Made by a program: the position numbers and the translations under genes. From NCBI GenBank assembly GCA_938008925.1, contig CALLIQ010000267.1, positions 1-7,193 on the forward strand: a stretch of DNA of 7,193 bases. The letters run 5' to 3'. The notes beneath the pieces are model-generated. The model saw only the letters and a program-made list of their open reading frames with translations, was not told the origin of the DNA and searched no databases. Position 1 is the first letter of the stretch. Every line of letters starts with the position of its first letter. The stretch comes from an uncultured Acidimicrobiales bacterium. Its GTDB lineage: Bacteria > Actinomycetota > Acidimicrobiia > Acidimicrobiales > SZUA-35. Shown here one piece after another: positions 1-5,688 of this stretch.

Positions 1-660
1 ATCGGAGCTGCTTTCGGCTGCGAGTGATCGGCGGAGATTGTCGAGGCCGCGAGAGAGTCGGCTCTTCACGGTGCCGGGTGAGATGTCGAGGGCGTCTGCG
101 GTCATGTCGGTCGACCAATCCAGGAAGTAGCGGAGCACGACGACCGAACGGTGTTCGACGCTCAGCTCCATCAGTGCCGCTCGTAGCGCGGGATCGCTGA
201 TGGCCCCGGTGACGGATTCGGCTGAGAGGGTTGGTTCGGTGACGAGCGTCGACTTCGAGAGGTTGGCCTGGCGGGCGACGGCCCGAGCCTTGCGGCGGAG
301 CCACGAACGGGCCCAGTTGAGCCCCACCGTGTAGACCCACCCGGCGGGATTCGAGTAGCCACTGACCTTGCCCCACCGTTCGTAGCAACGGGTGAACGCC
401 TCGTCGGCGGCTTCGAGGCCGAGCGCGTGATCGCCGAGCGTGAGGGCGAGGGCTCGGCCGACCGTCGCGGCATTCGCGGCATAGAACTCTTCGAACGACG
501 AGACAGCGGGAGCCGTGACGTCGATGAGTTCGATTCCCCCGACGACCGGGCTGGTCGCTGCGGCCGATGCCGGGCGTGCGCCGTCGTTCATTGGACGCAG
601 CGATCGTCGACCGGCGCGGTGGCCGCCGGTCGTGCTGGGTCGTTGGTCGGAAGAGGTCAT
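1..660 (-). CDS. ECF-family RNA polymerase sigma factor (sigma-70 family), C-terminus cut by window edge
   Basis: Reading the minus strand gives a typical ECF sigma factor that would direct RNA polymerase to a small set of promoters. Region 2 begins near SSFEEFYAANAATVGRAL and continues through ADEAFTRCYERWGK to NPAGWVYTVGLNWARSWLRR (the region 2.3/2.4 type motif). A short linker follows, then region 4 with HRSVVVLRYFLDWS and the helix-turn-helix ending DISPGTVKSRLSRGLDNLRR. The frame is open to base 1, so the stop lies outside the window. The length visible (220 codons) already covers both domains, so little is probably missing. The start is uncertain. ATG at 660 has a GGGAG about 12 bases upstream; ATG at 591 and ATG at 687 are in frame, and the roughly 60 residues before region 2 are not family-like. 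No anti-sigma gene is visible in the window. It is divergent from the ROK regulator, and nothing ties it to xylose. The family call is secure; the target regulon is unknown. Confidence 0.88.
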   Translation of the reverse strand, partial: MTSSDQRPSTTGGHRAGRRSLRPMNDGARPASAAATSPVVGGIELIDVTAPAVSSFEEFYAANAATVGRALALTLGDHALGLEAADEAFTRCYERWGKVSGYSNPAGWVYTVGLNWARSWLRRKARAVARQANLSKSTLVTEPTLSAESVTGAISDPALRAALMELSVEHRSVVVLRYFLDWSTDMTADALDISPGTVKSRLSRGLDNLRRSLAAESSSD

Positions 661-669
661 GCGCAACAC

Positions 670-696
670 AGACTCCCGACGCCTCATTTTGGTTCC
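670..696 (-). promoter_or_regulatory. Candidate ECF-type promoter for the sigma gene
   Basis: On the minus strand, GGAACC (696-691) is followed after 17 bases by GTCT (673-670). This resembles the GGAAC -35 and GTC/CGTC -10 elements used by many ECF sigma factors, which often transcribe their own gene. A start point 6-8 bases downstream would fall very close to the ATG at 660, implying either a nearly leaderless mRNA or translation from the ATG at 591. The motif match is by eye only. Confidence 0.35.
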
Positions 697-819
697 ATCG
701 TGTTCGAGTTCGTTGACATGGGGTCGTGTTCAGGGCACGCTCCACCCGGCCATGGTGCGTTTCCAGACGAGATTCTCATCGGCACCACGAGGTGCAGATC
801 GACCGGCGAGCAGTGTCGC

Positions 820-2043
820 GTGAATCGACCGACACCGGGACTTCGCAGCGAGTTCGTCCGCCGACAGAACCTGTCGTCGATCCTGAGGGCCCTGCACATG
901 GTCGGGCCGATGTCGCGATCCGATGTCGTCCGTGCGATCGGGTTGACCCGGAGCTCGGTGGGCGGTCTCGTCGGCGACCTCACCCAGCACGGGTTCGTAC
1001 GGGAGGAGCGGGCTGAATCGGATGGGAGCCCCGGCCGGCCGTCGCCCGTGGTCGTCCCCGAGTCGGAGATGAACACCGTCCTGGCCGTCGAGGTGCTGGT
1101 CGACACCGTGTCGGTCGCATTGATCGGACTCGGCGGCGAAGTGCTCGACGTGAGTCGCCGTCGCCGAGCGGTCGGTGATCCATCGCCGCAGCGCACGGTC
1201 GGCTCGGTCGCTGACATGGCTGCGAAGATGATCGCTCGGCTCGATCGGCGAGCTCGTCTCTTTCAAGTCGGGTGTGCGGTCACGGGTCTGGTTCGTCACG
1301 ACGACAACCGAGTGATCCTCGCTCCGAACCTCGGCTGGGCCGACGTGCCGTTCTCGGAGATGCTCGCCGAACGCCTCGATCTCGCCGTGCCCGTGTTGGT
1401 CAGGAACGATGGCGACATGGGTGCGCTGGCCGAGGTCCGCCGCGGCGTCGCCAAGGGCCTCGACAACGTCGTGTACGTGTCGGGCGAGGTCGGCATCGGC
1501 GGTGGCGTCGTGATCGACGGACAGTTGATGACCGGCCGGGTCGGGTTCGGGGGCGAGATCGGCCACACGATCGTGAACCCCGACGGTCGATCGTGCCTGT
1601 GCGGTGCGATCGGATGCTGGGAGACCGAGATCGGTGAGGACGCACTGATACGCCGTCTCGTCGGGGTCGAGGTCGTCGACCACGTCGATCGGTCGGCCGT
1701 TCTCGAGTCAGCTCGCGCTGACGCAGCCGCTGGCGATGCAGCGATGCTCGCCGCCTATGCGGCGCACGGCCGATGGGTCGGGCTCGGCCTCGCCAGTCTC
1801 ATCAACGTGTTCAACCCCGATGCGATCGTGCTCGGCGGATTTCTCGCCCCTGGATTCCCGTTCATGAGCGCGGCCATCAACGCCGAACTGGATCGACGGG
1901 CACTGGCCACGGTCCGAGAGGGGACCGTGGTGCGAGCCTCCGGCCTCGAAGCGGGTGCACCGCTCCTCGGGGCGGGCGAGCTGGCCTGGGACGGCGTTCT
2001 CGCCGATCCGGTCGCCGCCGTCGAGCAGCGCCGGACGGCGTAG
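820..2043 (+). CDS. xylR: ROK-family transcriptional regulator, probable xylose repressor
   Basis: This 407-residue protein has the standard layout of a ROK repressor: an N-terminal winged helix-turn-helix (residues about 14-62, with SRSDVVRAIGLTRSSVGGLV as its core) followed by a sugar-kinase-like domain. NLGWADVPF matches the ROK regulator core. The sugar-binding N196-D197 pair lies in RNDGDMGALAE. The zinc motif is intact: H249 (GEIGHTI), C259, C261 and C266 in CLCGAIGCWE. The N-terminal ATP phosphate motif of ROK kinases (DxGxT) is not present at AVEVLVDTVSVAL, as expected for a regulator rather than a kinase. The GTG start at 820 was chosen because GGCGAG (805-810) lies 9 bases upstream and because homologous repressors begin shortly before the RRQNL segment. 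The frame stays open upstream, but that stretch lies antisense to the sigma gene and is not protein-like. Xylose as ligand is inferred from the adjacent xylFGHA genes; the ROK assignment itself is seen directly. Confidence 0.9.
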   Translation: MNRPTPGLRSEFVRRQNLSSILRALHMVGPMSRSDVVRAIGLTRSSVGGLVGDLTQHGFVREERAESDGSPGRPSPVVVPESEMNTVLAVEVLVDTVSVALIGLGGEVLDVSRRRRAVGDPSPQRTVGSVADMAAKMIARLDRRARLFQVGCAVTGLVRHDDNRVILAPNLGWADVPFSEMLAERLDLAVPVLVRNDGDMGALAEVRRGVAKGLDNVVYVSGEVGIGGGVVIDGQLMTGRVGFGGEIGHTIVNPDGRSCLCGAIGCWETEIGEDALIRRLVGVEVVDHVDRSAVLESARADAAAGDAAMLAAYAAHGRWVGLGLASLINVFNPDAIVLGGFLAPGFPFMSAAINAELDRRALATVREGTVVRASGLEAGAPLLGAGELAWDGVLADPVAAVEQRRTA

Positions 2044-2056
2044 CCCCACCCGGCCT

Positions 2057-2086
2057 CGCCCTGGCCGATCGCGTTCGCCGAGGGCG
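2057..2086. terminator. Possible terminator-like hairpin after the ROK gene
   Basis: CGCCCT (2057-2062) pairs with AGGGCG (2081-2086). GGC (2063-2065) pairs with GCC (2077-2079), leaving one bulged G and an 11-base loop. It starts 14 bases after the regulator's stop codon. No T-tract follows, so it could pause or end transcription only weakly. Confidence 0.3.
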
Positions 2087-2095
2087 GTGATCCCT

Positions 2096-2110
2096 GACGC
2101 CCGGGGCGTC
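2096..2110. repeat. Perfect 15-bp GC palindrome (7-bp arms, one central base)
   Basis: GACGCCC (2096-2102) and GGGCGTC (2104-2110) are exact reverse complements around G2103. The repeat sits between the regulator and the xylF promoter, about 50 bases upstream of the -35 element. It could be the second half of a termination structure, with the hairpin at 2057-2086, or a protein-binding site. It has no T-tract. Confidence 0.45.
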
Positions 2111-2161
2111 CATCAACAGGTTCGACTCACCATCTTTTGGCGACCTCTCCACCAACGCCTC

Positions 2162-2189
2162 TTGACACGGTTCATGGTTTGTATATGTT
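2162..2189 (+). promoter_or_regulatory. Probable sigma-70-type promoter of the xylFGHA operon
   Basis: A consensus -35 hexamer TTGACA (2162-2167) is followed after 16 bases by TATGTT (2184-2189), a 4-of-6 match to TATAAT. A better -10-like hexamer, TATAAG (2199-2204), lies further down but has no good -35 at normal spacing. The block from about 2162 to 2222 is markedly AT-rich against its GC-rich surroundings. The distance to the xylF start codon (about 50-60 bases from a predicted start point) is normal. Confidence 0.6.
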
Positions 2190-2211
2190 TTGGACAAATA
2201 TAAGTTCAAAC
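2177..2211. promoter_or_regulatory. Probable operator for the ROK repressor, overlapping the promoter
   Basis: Nested inverted repeats lie on and just after the -10 region. TTTG-GA-CAAA (2189-2198) is exact. TATATGTTT (2182-2190) against ACAAATATA (2194-2202) matches at 7 of 9 positions. The outer arms GTTTG (2177-2181) and CAAAC (2207-2211) are exact. TTTG/CAAA half-sites within AT-rich palindromes resemble operators of XylR-type ROK repressors as I recall them from Firmicutes. Binding here would block RNA polymerase. That the neighbouring regulator binds this site is inferred. Confidence 0.5.
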
Positions 2212-2223
2212 GTTGTACATATT

Positions 2224-2244
2224 CCGGGTCCGCCCGGTGGGGAG
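2224..2244 (+). promoter_or_regulatory. xylF ribosome-binding site with a small hairpin just upstream
   Basis: GGGGAG (2239-2244) lies 4 bases before the ATG at 2249 and fixes that start over the in-frame ATG at 2213. Directly upstream, CCGGG (2224-2228) and CCCGG (2233-2237) form a 5-bp stem with a 4-base loop, ending one base before the ribosome-binding site. It leaves that site free and could help keep it exposed. Confidence 0.55.
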
Positions 2245-2248
2245 AACC

Positions 2249-3430
2249 ATGACGAAGACATCGAAGACGCTGCTCGCGCTGTTCGCAGCGCTCAGCCTCA
2301 TCGCCGCTGCGTGCGGCAGCGACGGCGACTCAGCCGCCGACACGAACGACGCCGCCGACGCAGCGAGCGAATCCAACGACTCGTCTGACGCCGACTCGGG
2401 CGGGGACACCGACTCCGAATCCGACGGGGACGCAGACGCCGATGCTGACTCCGACGCGGGGAGTGAGGGTGGCGGCAGCGTCGGCTTCATCCTGCCCGAC
2501 TCGGCCTCGTCGGCACGTTGGGAAGCGTTCGACCGCCCGCTGATCGAAGCCGCATGCGCGGACGCCGGCATCACGTGCATCATCCAGAACGCCGAGGGCG
2601 ACAAGGACAACATGTCGACCATCGCCGATCAGATGATCGCCGACGGCATCGGTGTGCTGGCCATCGTCAACCTCGACTCCGAGTCGGGGGCAGCGATCCA
2701 GGAGAAGGCCGAAGCCGCTGGCGTGCTGAACATCGACTACGACCGTCTCACCCTCGGCGGCGCTGCCGACGTCTACGTCTCGTTCGACAACGTCGCCGTC
2801 GGTACCGCCCAGGGCGAGGGTCTGATCGAGTGCTTCGGTGGCGACACCGAGGGCCGACAGATCATCCAGCTCCACGGCTCGCCCACCGACAACAACGCAA
2901 CCCTGTTCCGCGAGGGTTACCAGGCCGCCATCGCCGACGCCGGTTTCGTGACCGTCGGCGAAGAGGCCGTCCCGGACTGGGACAACGCCCAGGCCGGCGT
3001 CATCTTCGAGCAGCTCTTGACGGCTGCAAACGGTGAGATCGACGGGGTGCTCGTCGCCAACGACGGTCTCTCGCTGGCCTCGCAGGCCGTGCTCGCCGAC
3101 AACGGCCTCGTGCTGCCCACCACGGGACAGGACGCCACCGTCGACGGTCTCCGAGCGATCCTCCAGGGCAACCAGTGCATGACCGTGTACAAGCCGGTCG
3201 TCGAAGAGGCGAACGGCGCGGTCGCCGCTGCGGTCGCACTGCTCAACGGTGACGATCTCCCGGCCAACGCCACGATCGACAACGGCAACGAGGAGATCCC
3301 GTACGTGCAGGCGCAGGTGCAGTCGATCTTCATCGATGACGTGCACATCCCGATCGACGACGGCTTCGTCACCAAGGAAGCCGTCTGCGAAGGCATCGAA
3401 GACCTCTGTGCCGAGAACGGCATCGACTGA
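2249..3430 (+). CDS. xylF: D-xylose ABC transporter, substrate-binding lipoprotein XylF
   Basis: This 393-residue protein binds xylose outside the membrane and delivers it to the XylG/XylH importer. Residues 1-22 are a lipoprotein signal: a KTSK basic start, a hydrophobic core, and a LIAAAC lipobox with the lipidated Cys at position 22. Residues 23-77 form an acidic linker. The periplasmic-binding-protein fold starts at V78 (GFILPD). It follows E. coli XylF closely by eye: RW at 90-91, YDR with D165-R166, YVSFDNVAVG, GSPTDNNATLFREG with D214-N216, W244, ND at 271-272, GQDA at 293-296, MTVYKP with K315, and DDGFVTKE near the end. Several of these positions correspond, as I recall, to xylose contacts in E. 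coli XylF. The folded domain has six cysteines (103, 110, 195, 310, 380, 387). It is first in the operon and follows the likely operator. Xylose is the best ligand call; a related pentose is possible. Confidence 0.93.
   Translation: MTKTSKTLLALFAALSLIAAACGSDGDSAADTNDAADAASESNDSSDADSGGDTDSESDGDADADADSDAGSEGGGSVGFILPDSASSARWEAFDRPLIEAACADAGITCIIQNAEGDKDNMSTIADQMIADGIGVLAIVNLDSESGAAIQEKAEAAGVLNIDYDRLTLGGAADVYVSFDNVAVGTAQGEGLIECFGGDTEGRQIIQLHGSPTDNNATLFREGYQAAIADAGFVTVGEEAVPDWDNAQAGVIFEQLLTAANGEIDGVLVANDGLSLASQAVLADNGLVLPTTGQDATVDGLRAILQGNQCMTVYKPVVEEANGAVAAAVALLNGDDLPANATIDNGNEEIPYVQAQVQSIFIDDVHIPIDDGFVTKEAVCEGIEDLCAENGID
2315..2479 (+). other. Acidic low-complexity linker encoded in xylF
   Basis: Codons 23-77 of xylF encode a stretch made almost only of D, S, A, G, E, N and T, with about 16 Asp and 3 Glu and no Lys or Arg. 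It separates the lipid anchor from the sugar-binding domain and is probably a flexible, highly charged tether. The DNA is rich in GAC/GCC/TCC-type codons with imperfect short repeats, a likely site of length change by slippage. Confidence 0.8.
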
Positions 3431-3446
3431 TCATCCGTCCTGGTGC

Positions 3447-3487
3447 GTGGCGCGTCGACCGTGGGTCCTTCCCGGTCGGCGCGCCAC
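3447..3487 (+). promoter_or_regulatory. Strong intercistronic hairpin between xylF and xylG
   Basis: Bases 3447-3461 pair with 3473-3487 along 15 consecutive positions, 14 Watson-Crick and one G-U (T3455 with G3479). The ends are GTGGCGCG (3447-3454) and CGCGCCAC (3480-3487). The 11-base apex can pair a little further. It begins 17 bases after the xylF stop. No T-tract follows, so it more likely protects the 3' end of xylF mRNA or partially attenuates transcription than terminates it fully. It ends directly at the in-frame ATG at 3488, which argues for the later GTG start of xylG. Confidence 0.75.
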
Positions 3488-3508
3488 ATGGACTCTCGGG
3501 GGTTTGCC

Positions 3509-4306
3509 GTGTTGCCAGACACACCTGTTCTCTCCGTCACCGGCGTCAACAAGACGTTCGGGTCGGTTCATGTTCTGCACGACGTCGACTTCGCGGTGTA
3601 CCCCGGCCAGGTGACCGCCCTGATCGGCGACAACGGTGCGGGTAAGTCCACGCTCGTGAAGACGATCGCCGGCATTCATCCAAAGGACTCGGGCTCGTTC
3701 TCCTTCGACGGCAAAGAGGTCGACATCCAGAGTCCGAAGGACTCGGCCGACCTCGGGATCGAGGTCGTCTACCAAGACCTGGCGCTGTGCGAGAACCTCG
3801 ACATCGTCCAGAACCTGTTTCTCGGGCGAGAGCGCGTTCGTCGCGGTGTGCTCGACGAGCAATCGATGGAGCAGGCGGCGCGAGAGACCCTCGCCAGCCT
3901 CTCCGTTCGCACGGTCAAGAGCGTTCGACAGCTCGTGTCGTCGCTCTCCGGTGGTCAGCGCCAGACCGTCGCCATCGCCAAGGCTGTGCTGTGGAACTCC
4001 AAGGTCGTGCTCCTCGACGAGCCGACCGCCGCGCTCGGCGTCGCCCAGACCAAACAGGTGCTCGACCTCGTGCGCCGACTCGCAGAACAGGGACTCGGCG
4101 TCGTGCTCATCAGCCACAACATGAACGACGTGCTCGCCGTGTCCGACCGGGTCTCGGCCATGTACCTCGGCCGAGTGGTTGCCGACGTGCCCGTCGACGA
4201 ATCGACCACCCGCGAGCGGCTGGTCGAGCTCATCACGTCTGGAGCACCCGCTCCGCAGTCAGCGGCCGACGGGTCGCCGATCGATCACTCGGAAGGAACG
4301 AACTGA
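3509..4306 (+). CDS. xylG: D-xylose ABC transporter, single-domain ATP-binding protein XylG
   Basis: This is the cytoplasmic ATPase that powers xylose import through XylH. Every nucleotide-binding motif is intact: Walker A GDNGAGKST (residues 40-48), Q-loop Q89 in VVYQD, signature LSGGQ (146-150), Walker B VVLLDE (166-171), and H-loop H203 in LISHN. At 265 residues it has one ATPase domain. E. coli XylG and most sugar importers of this class have two fused domains (about 500 residues), so this one should work as a homodimer, like the FrcA type. GTG at 3509 was chosen because GGGGG (3498-3502) lies 6 bases upstream and because ATG at 3488 abuts the hairpin and lacks a ribosome-binding site; TTG at 3512 is also possible. 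The C-terminus after about residue 240 is a short polar tail. It overlaps xylH by one base, so the two are translationally coupled. The start codon is the main doubt. Confidence 0.92.
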   Translation: MLPDTPVLSVTGVNKTFGSVHVLHDVDFAVYPGQVTALIGDNGAGKSTLVKTIAGIHPKDSGSFSFDGKEVDIQSPKDSADLGIEVVYQDLALCENLDIVQNLFLGRERVRRGVLDEQSMEQAARETLASLSVRTVKSVRQLVSSLSGGQRQTVAIAKAVLWNSKVVLLDEPTAALGVAQTKQVLDLVRRLAEQGLGVVLISHNMNDVLAVSDRVSAMYLGRVVADVPVDESTTRERLVELITSGAPAPQSAADGSPIDHSEGTN

Positions 4307-4308
4307 TG
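4291..4308 (+). promoter_or_regulatory. xylG/xylH stop-start overlap with strong ribosome-binding site
   Basis: The TGA of xylG (4304-4306) and the ATG of xylH (4306-4308) share base 4306. GGAAGGA (4291-4297), inside the end of xylG, lies 8 bases before that ATG. This fixes the xylH start and points to translational coupling, giving matched amounts of ATPase and permease. Confidence 0.85.
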
Positions 4309-5628
4309 TCGGCTGATGGCGTCGATCTCGATGGAGCCGAACTCGACGGAGCCGATTTCGAGGGAGCCGAACTCGAGGGAGCCCTGACCGACTTCGCGCT
4401 CGACTCTGTGCAGGCCGACTTCTCATCGGTCGTCAGGGACACGATGGCTCGGCTTCGGTCTGGCAGCCTCGGTTCGCTCCCGGCGATCCTGGCGATCGCC
4501 GCATTGGTCGCCGTGTTCGGCTCGGTGAACTCGTCGAGCTTCCTCTCGGCGGTCAACCTCGCCAACTTCTTGGAACAGGCATCGTCGGTGATCGTGATCG
4601 CCATGGCGGTGTCGTTCACGCTCCTCCTCGGGGAGATCGACCTCGCCGCTGGTTTCACGGCCGGCGTGTCCGCCGCAGTCCTGGCCACGCGATTGCAGGA
4701 ATGGCCACTGTTGCCGTCGATTGCCGTGGCGGCGCTCGTCGCGATCGCGCTCGGCATGTTCACCGGGTTCATGGTGGCGAAGGTCGGCATCCCGTCGTTC
4801 GTCGTGACGCTCGCCAACGTCTTGTTGTTCCAGGGAATCCTTCTCCTCCTGGTCCGCGAAGGCGGCAGCATCCGCATCGAGGATCAGCTGGTCAAGGACC
4901 TCGTTGGTGGCACGCTCTCGCCCGGCCTCTCCTGGGGCTTCGTGGCCGTAGCGCTCGCCGCCTTCGGCTGGTCGCAACTTCGCCGCCAGCGCGTCGCTCA
5001 CGGCGCGATCCCGTTGTCGCTGGTCGTGTTCAAGCTCGCCGCCGCCAGCGCCGGTGCGGTGCTCGTGACCTCGATCCTCAATCGCAACCGGGCCTTCCCG
5101 AATGCGCCGGCTCCGATTCGAGGCATCCCTTCGGTGATTCCGGTCGTACTCGTGCTGTTGATCACGCTCACCTTCGTGCTGTCGCGCACTCGCTATGGCC
5201 GGCACCTGTATGCGGTGGGGGGCAACGCCGAGGCGGCTCGCCGGGCCGGCATCAACGTGGCTCGGATCCGACTGTCCGCCTTCGCCATCTGCGGACTCGT
5301 CGCCGGTATCGGGGGTGCGTTCCTGGCCTCCCGCGTGAACTCGGTCGACCCGAACACCGGGGCGAACGACACCCTGCTCCTCGCCGTCGGCGCCGCTGTC
5401 ATCGGGGGCACCTCGCTCTTCGGCGGACAGGGCCGGATGCTCAACGCGGTGCTCGGCGGCTTCGTGCTCGCACTCATCCCGAACGGGCTCACGCTCGTCG
5501 GCAAGCAGAACCTTCCCGGACTCGGTGAGATCGACTTCGGCAGTTCCGGCACGAAGTTCATCTGTGCCGGTCTCGCGCTGCTGCTCGCCTCTTCCGTCGA
5601 CGCGTTGAGCCGCAAGCGAGCGCTCTGA
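4306..5628 (+). CDS. xylH: D-xylose ABC transporter, permease XylH
   Basis: This 440-residue membrane protein belongs to the sugar-permease branch of the BPD_transp_2 family and forms the channel for xylose. About ten hydrophobic segments can be read, from PAILAIAALVAVFG near residue 58 to FICAGLALLLASS near the end. The conserved cytoplasmic loop that contacts the ATPase is visible as VGGNAEAARRAGI (about 304-316). LLLGEIDLAAG and VIGGTSLFGGQG are also typical of the family. The N-terminus is unusual. Residues 5-29 are five tandem five-residue units (GVDLD, GAELD, GADFE, GAELE, GALTD), followed by about 25 more soluble residues before the first membrane segment. E. coli XylH is 393 residues, so this extension accounts for most of the extra length. 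A much longer open frame upstream overlaps xylG and is not used. The permease family is certain; xylose specificity comes from XylF and XylA. Confidence 0.92.
   Translation: MSADGVDLDGAELDGADFEGAELEGALTDFALDSVQADFSSVVRDTMARLRSGSLGSLPAILAIAALVAVFGSVNSSSFLSAVNLANFLEQASSVIVIAMAVSFTLLLGEIDLAAGFTAGVSAAVLATRLQEWPLLPSIAVAALVAIALGMFTGFMVAKVGIPSFVVTLANVLLFQGILLLLVREGGSIRIEDQLVKDLVGGTLSPGLSWGFVAVALAAFGWSQLRRQRVAHGAIPLSLVVFKLAAASAGAVLVTSILNRNRAFPNAPAPIRGIPSVIPVVLVLLITLTFVLSRTRYGRHLYAVGGNAEAARRAGINVARIRLSAFAICGLVAGIGGAFLASRVNSVDPNTGANDTLLLAVGAAVIGGTSLFGGQGRMLNAVLGGFVLALIPNGLTLVGKQNLPGLGEIDFGSSGTKFICAGLALLLASSVDALSRKRAL
4318..4392 (+). repeat. Five 15-bp in-frame tandem repeats at the start of xylH
   Basis: Units start at 4318, 4333, 4348, 4363 and 4378. 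The middle three follow the pattern GGAGCCGA(A/T)(C/T)TCGA(C/G); the first and last are more diverged. They encode A(D/E)(L/F)xG-type five-residue units resembling pentapeptide repeats (A(D/N)LXX). Five units make barely one turn of such a helix, so a folded repeat domain is doubtful. Confidence 0.8.
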
Positions 5629-5688
5629 GCGTCGCAACGCCGCCCCCTTTTCTTCATCCACGAACCGAAACCGAGCTGAACGGATCCC

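Noticed and set aside
713..741. TTGACA (713-718) as -35 of a ROK-gene promoter
   Set aside because: The bases 17 downstream (CACGCT) are a poor -10 and the region is GC-rich. It remains possible but is not supportable from sequence alone.
427..819. Upstream extension of the ROK reading frame, making a 538-residue protein
   Set aside because: It lies antisense to the sigma-factor gene and its promoter, its translation shows no domain, and the repressor family normally starts just before the helix-turn-helix. The GTG at 820 has a ribosome-binding site.
730..1683. 317-codon minus-strand open frame opposite the ROK gene
   Set aside because: It lies antisense to well-conserved ROK motifs including the zinc site region, and its His/Asp/Arg-rich product has no recognisable domain.
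2330..3346. 338-codon minus-strand open frame opposite xylF
   Set aside because: It is antisense to conserved binding-protein motifs, and its Val/Gly/Asp-rich composition is typical of a GC shadow.
3787..4305. Long upstream extension of the permease frame
   Set aside because: It overlaps the xylG ATPase in another frame and gives Arg-rich, non-membrane sequence. The ATG at 4306 has a strong ribosome-binding site.
5629..5655. Terminator between xylH and xylA (GCGT-CGCA-ACGC followed by CCCCCTTTTC)
   Set aside because: The stem is only 4 bp and the T run is short and offset. The 60-bp gap and shared pathway favour one transcript.
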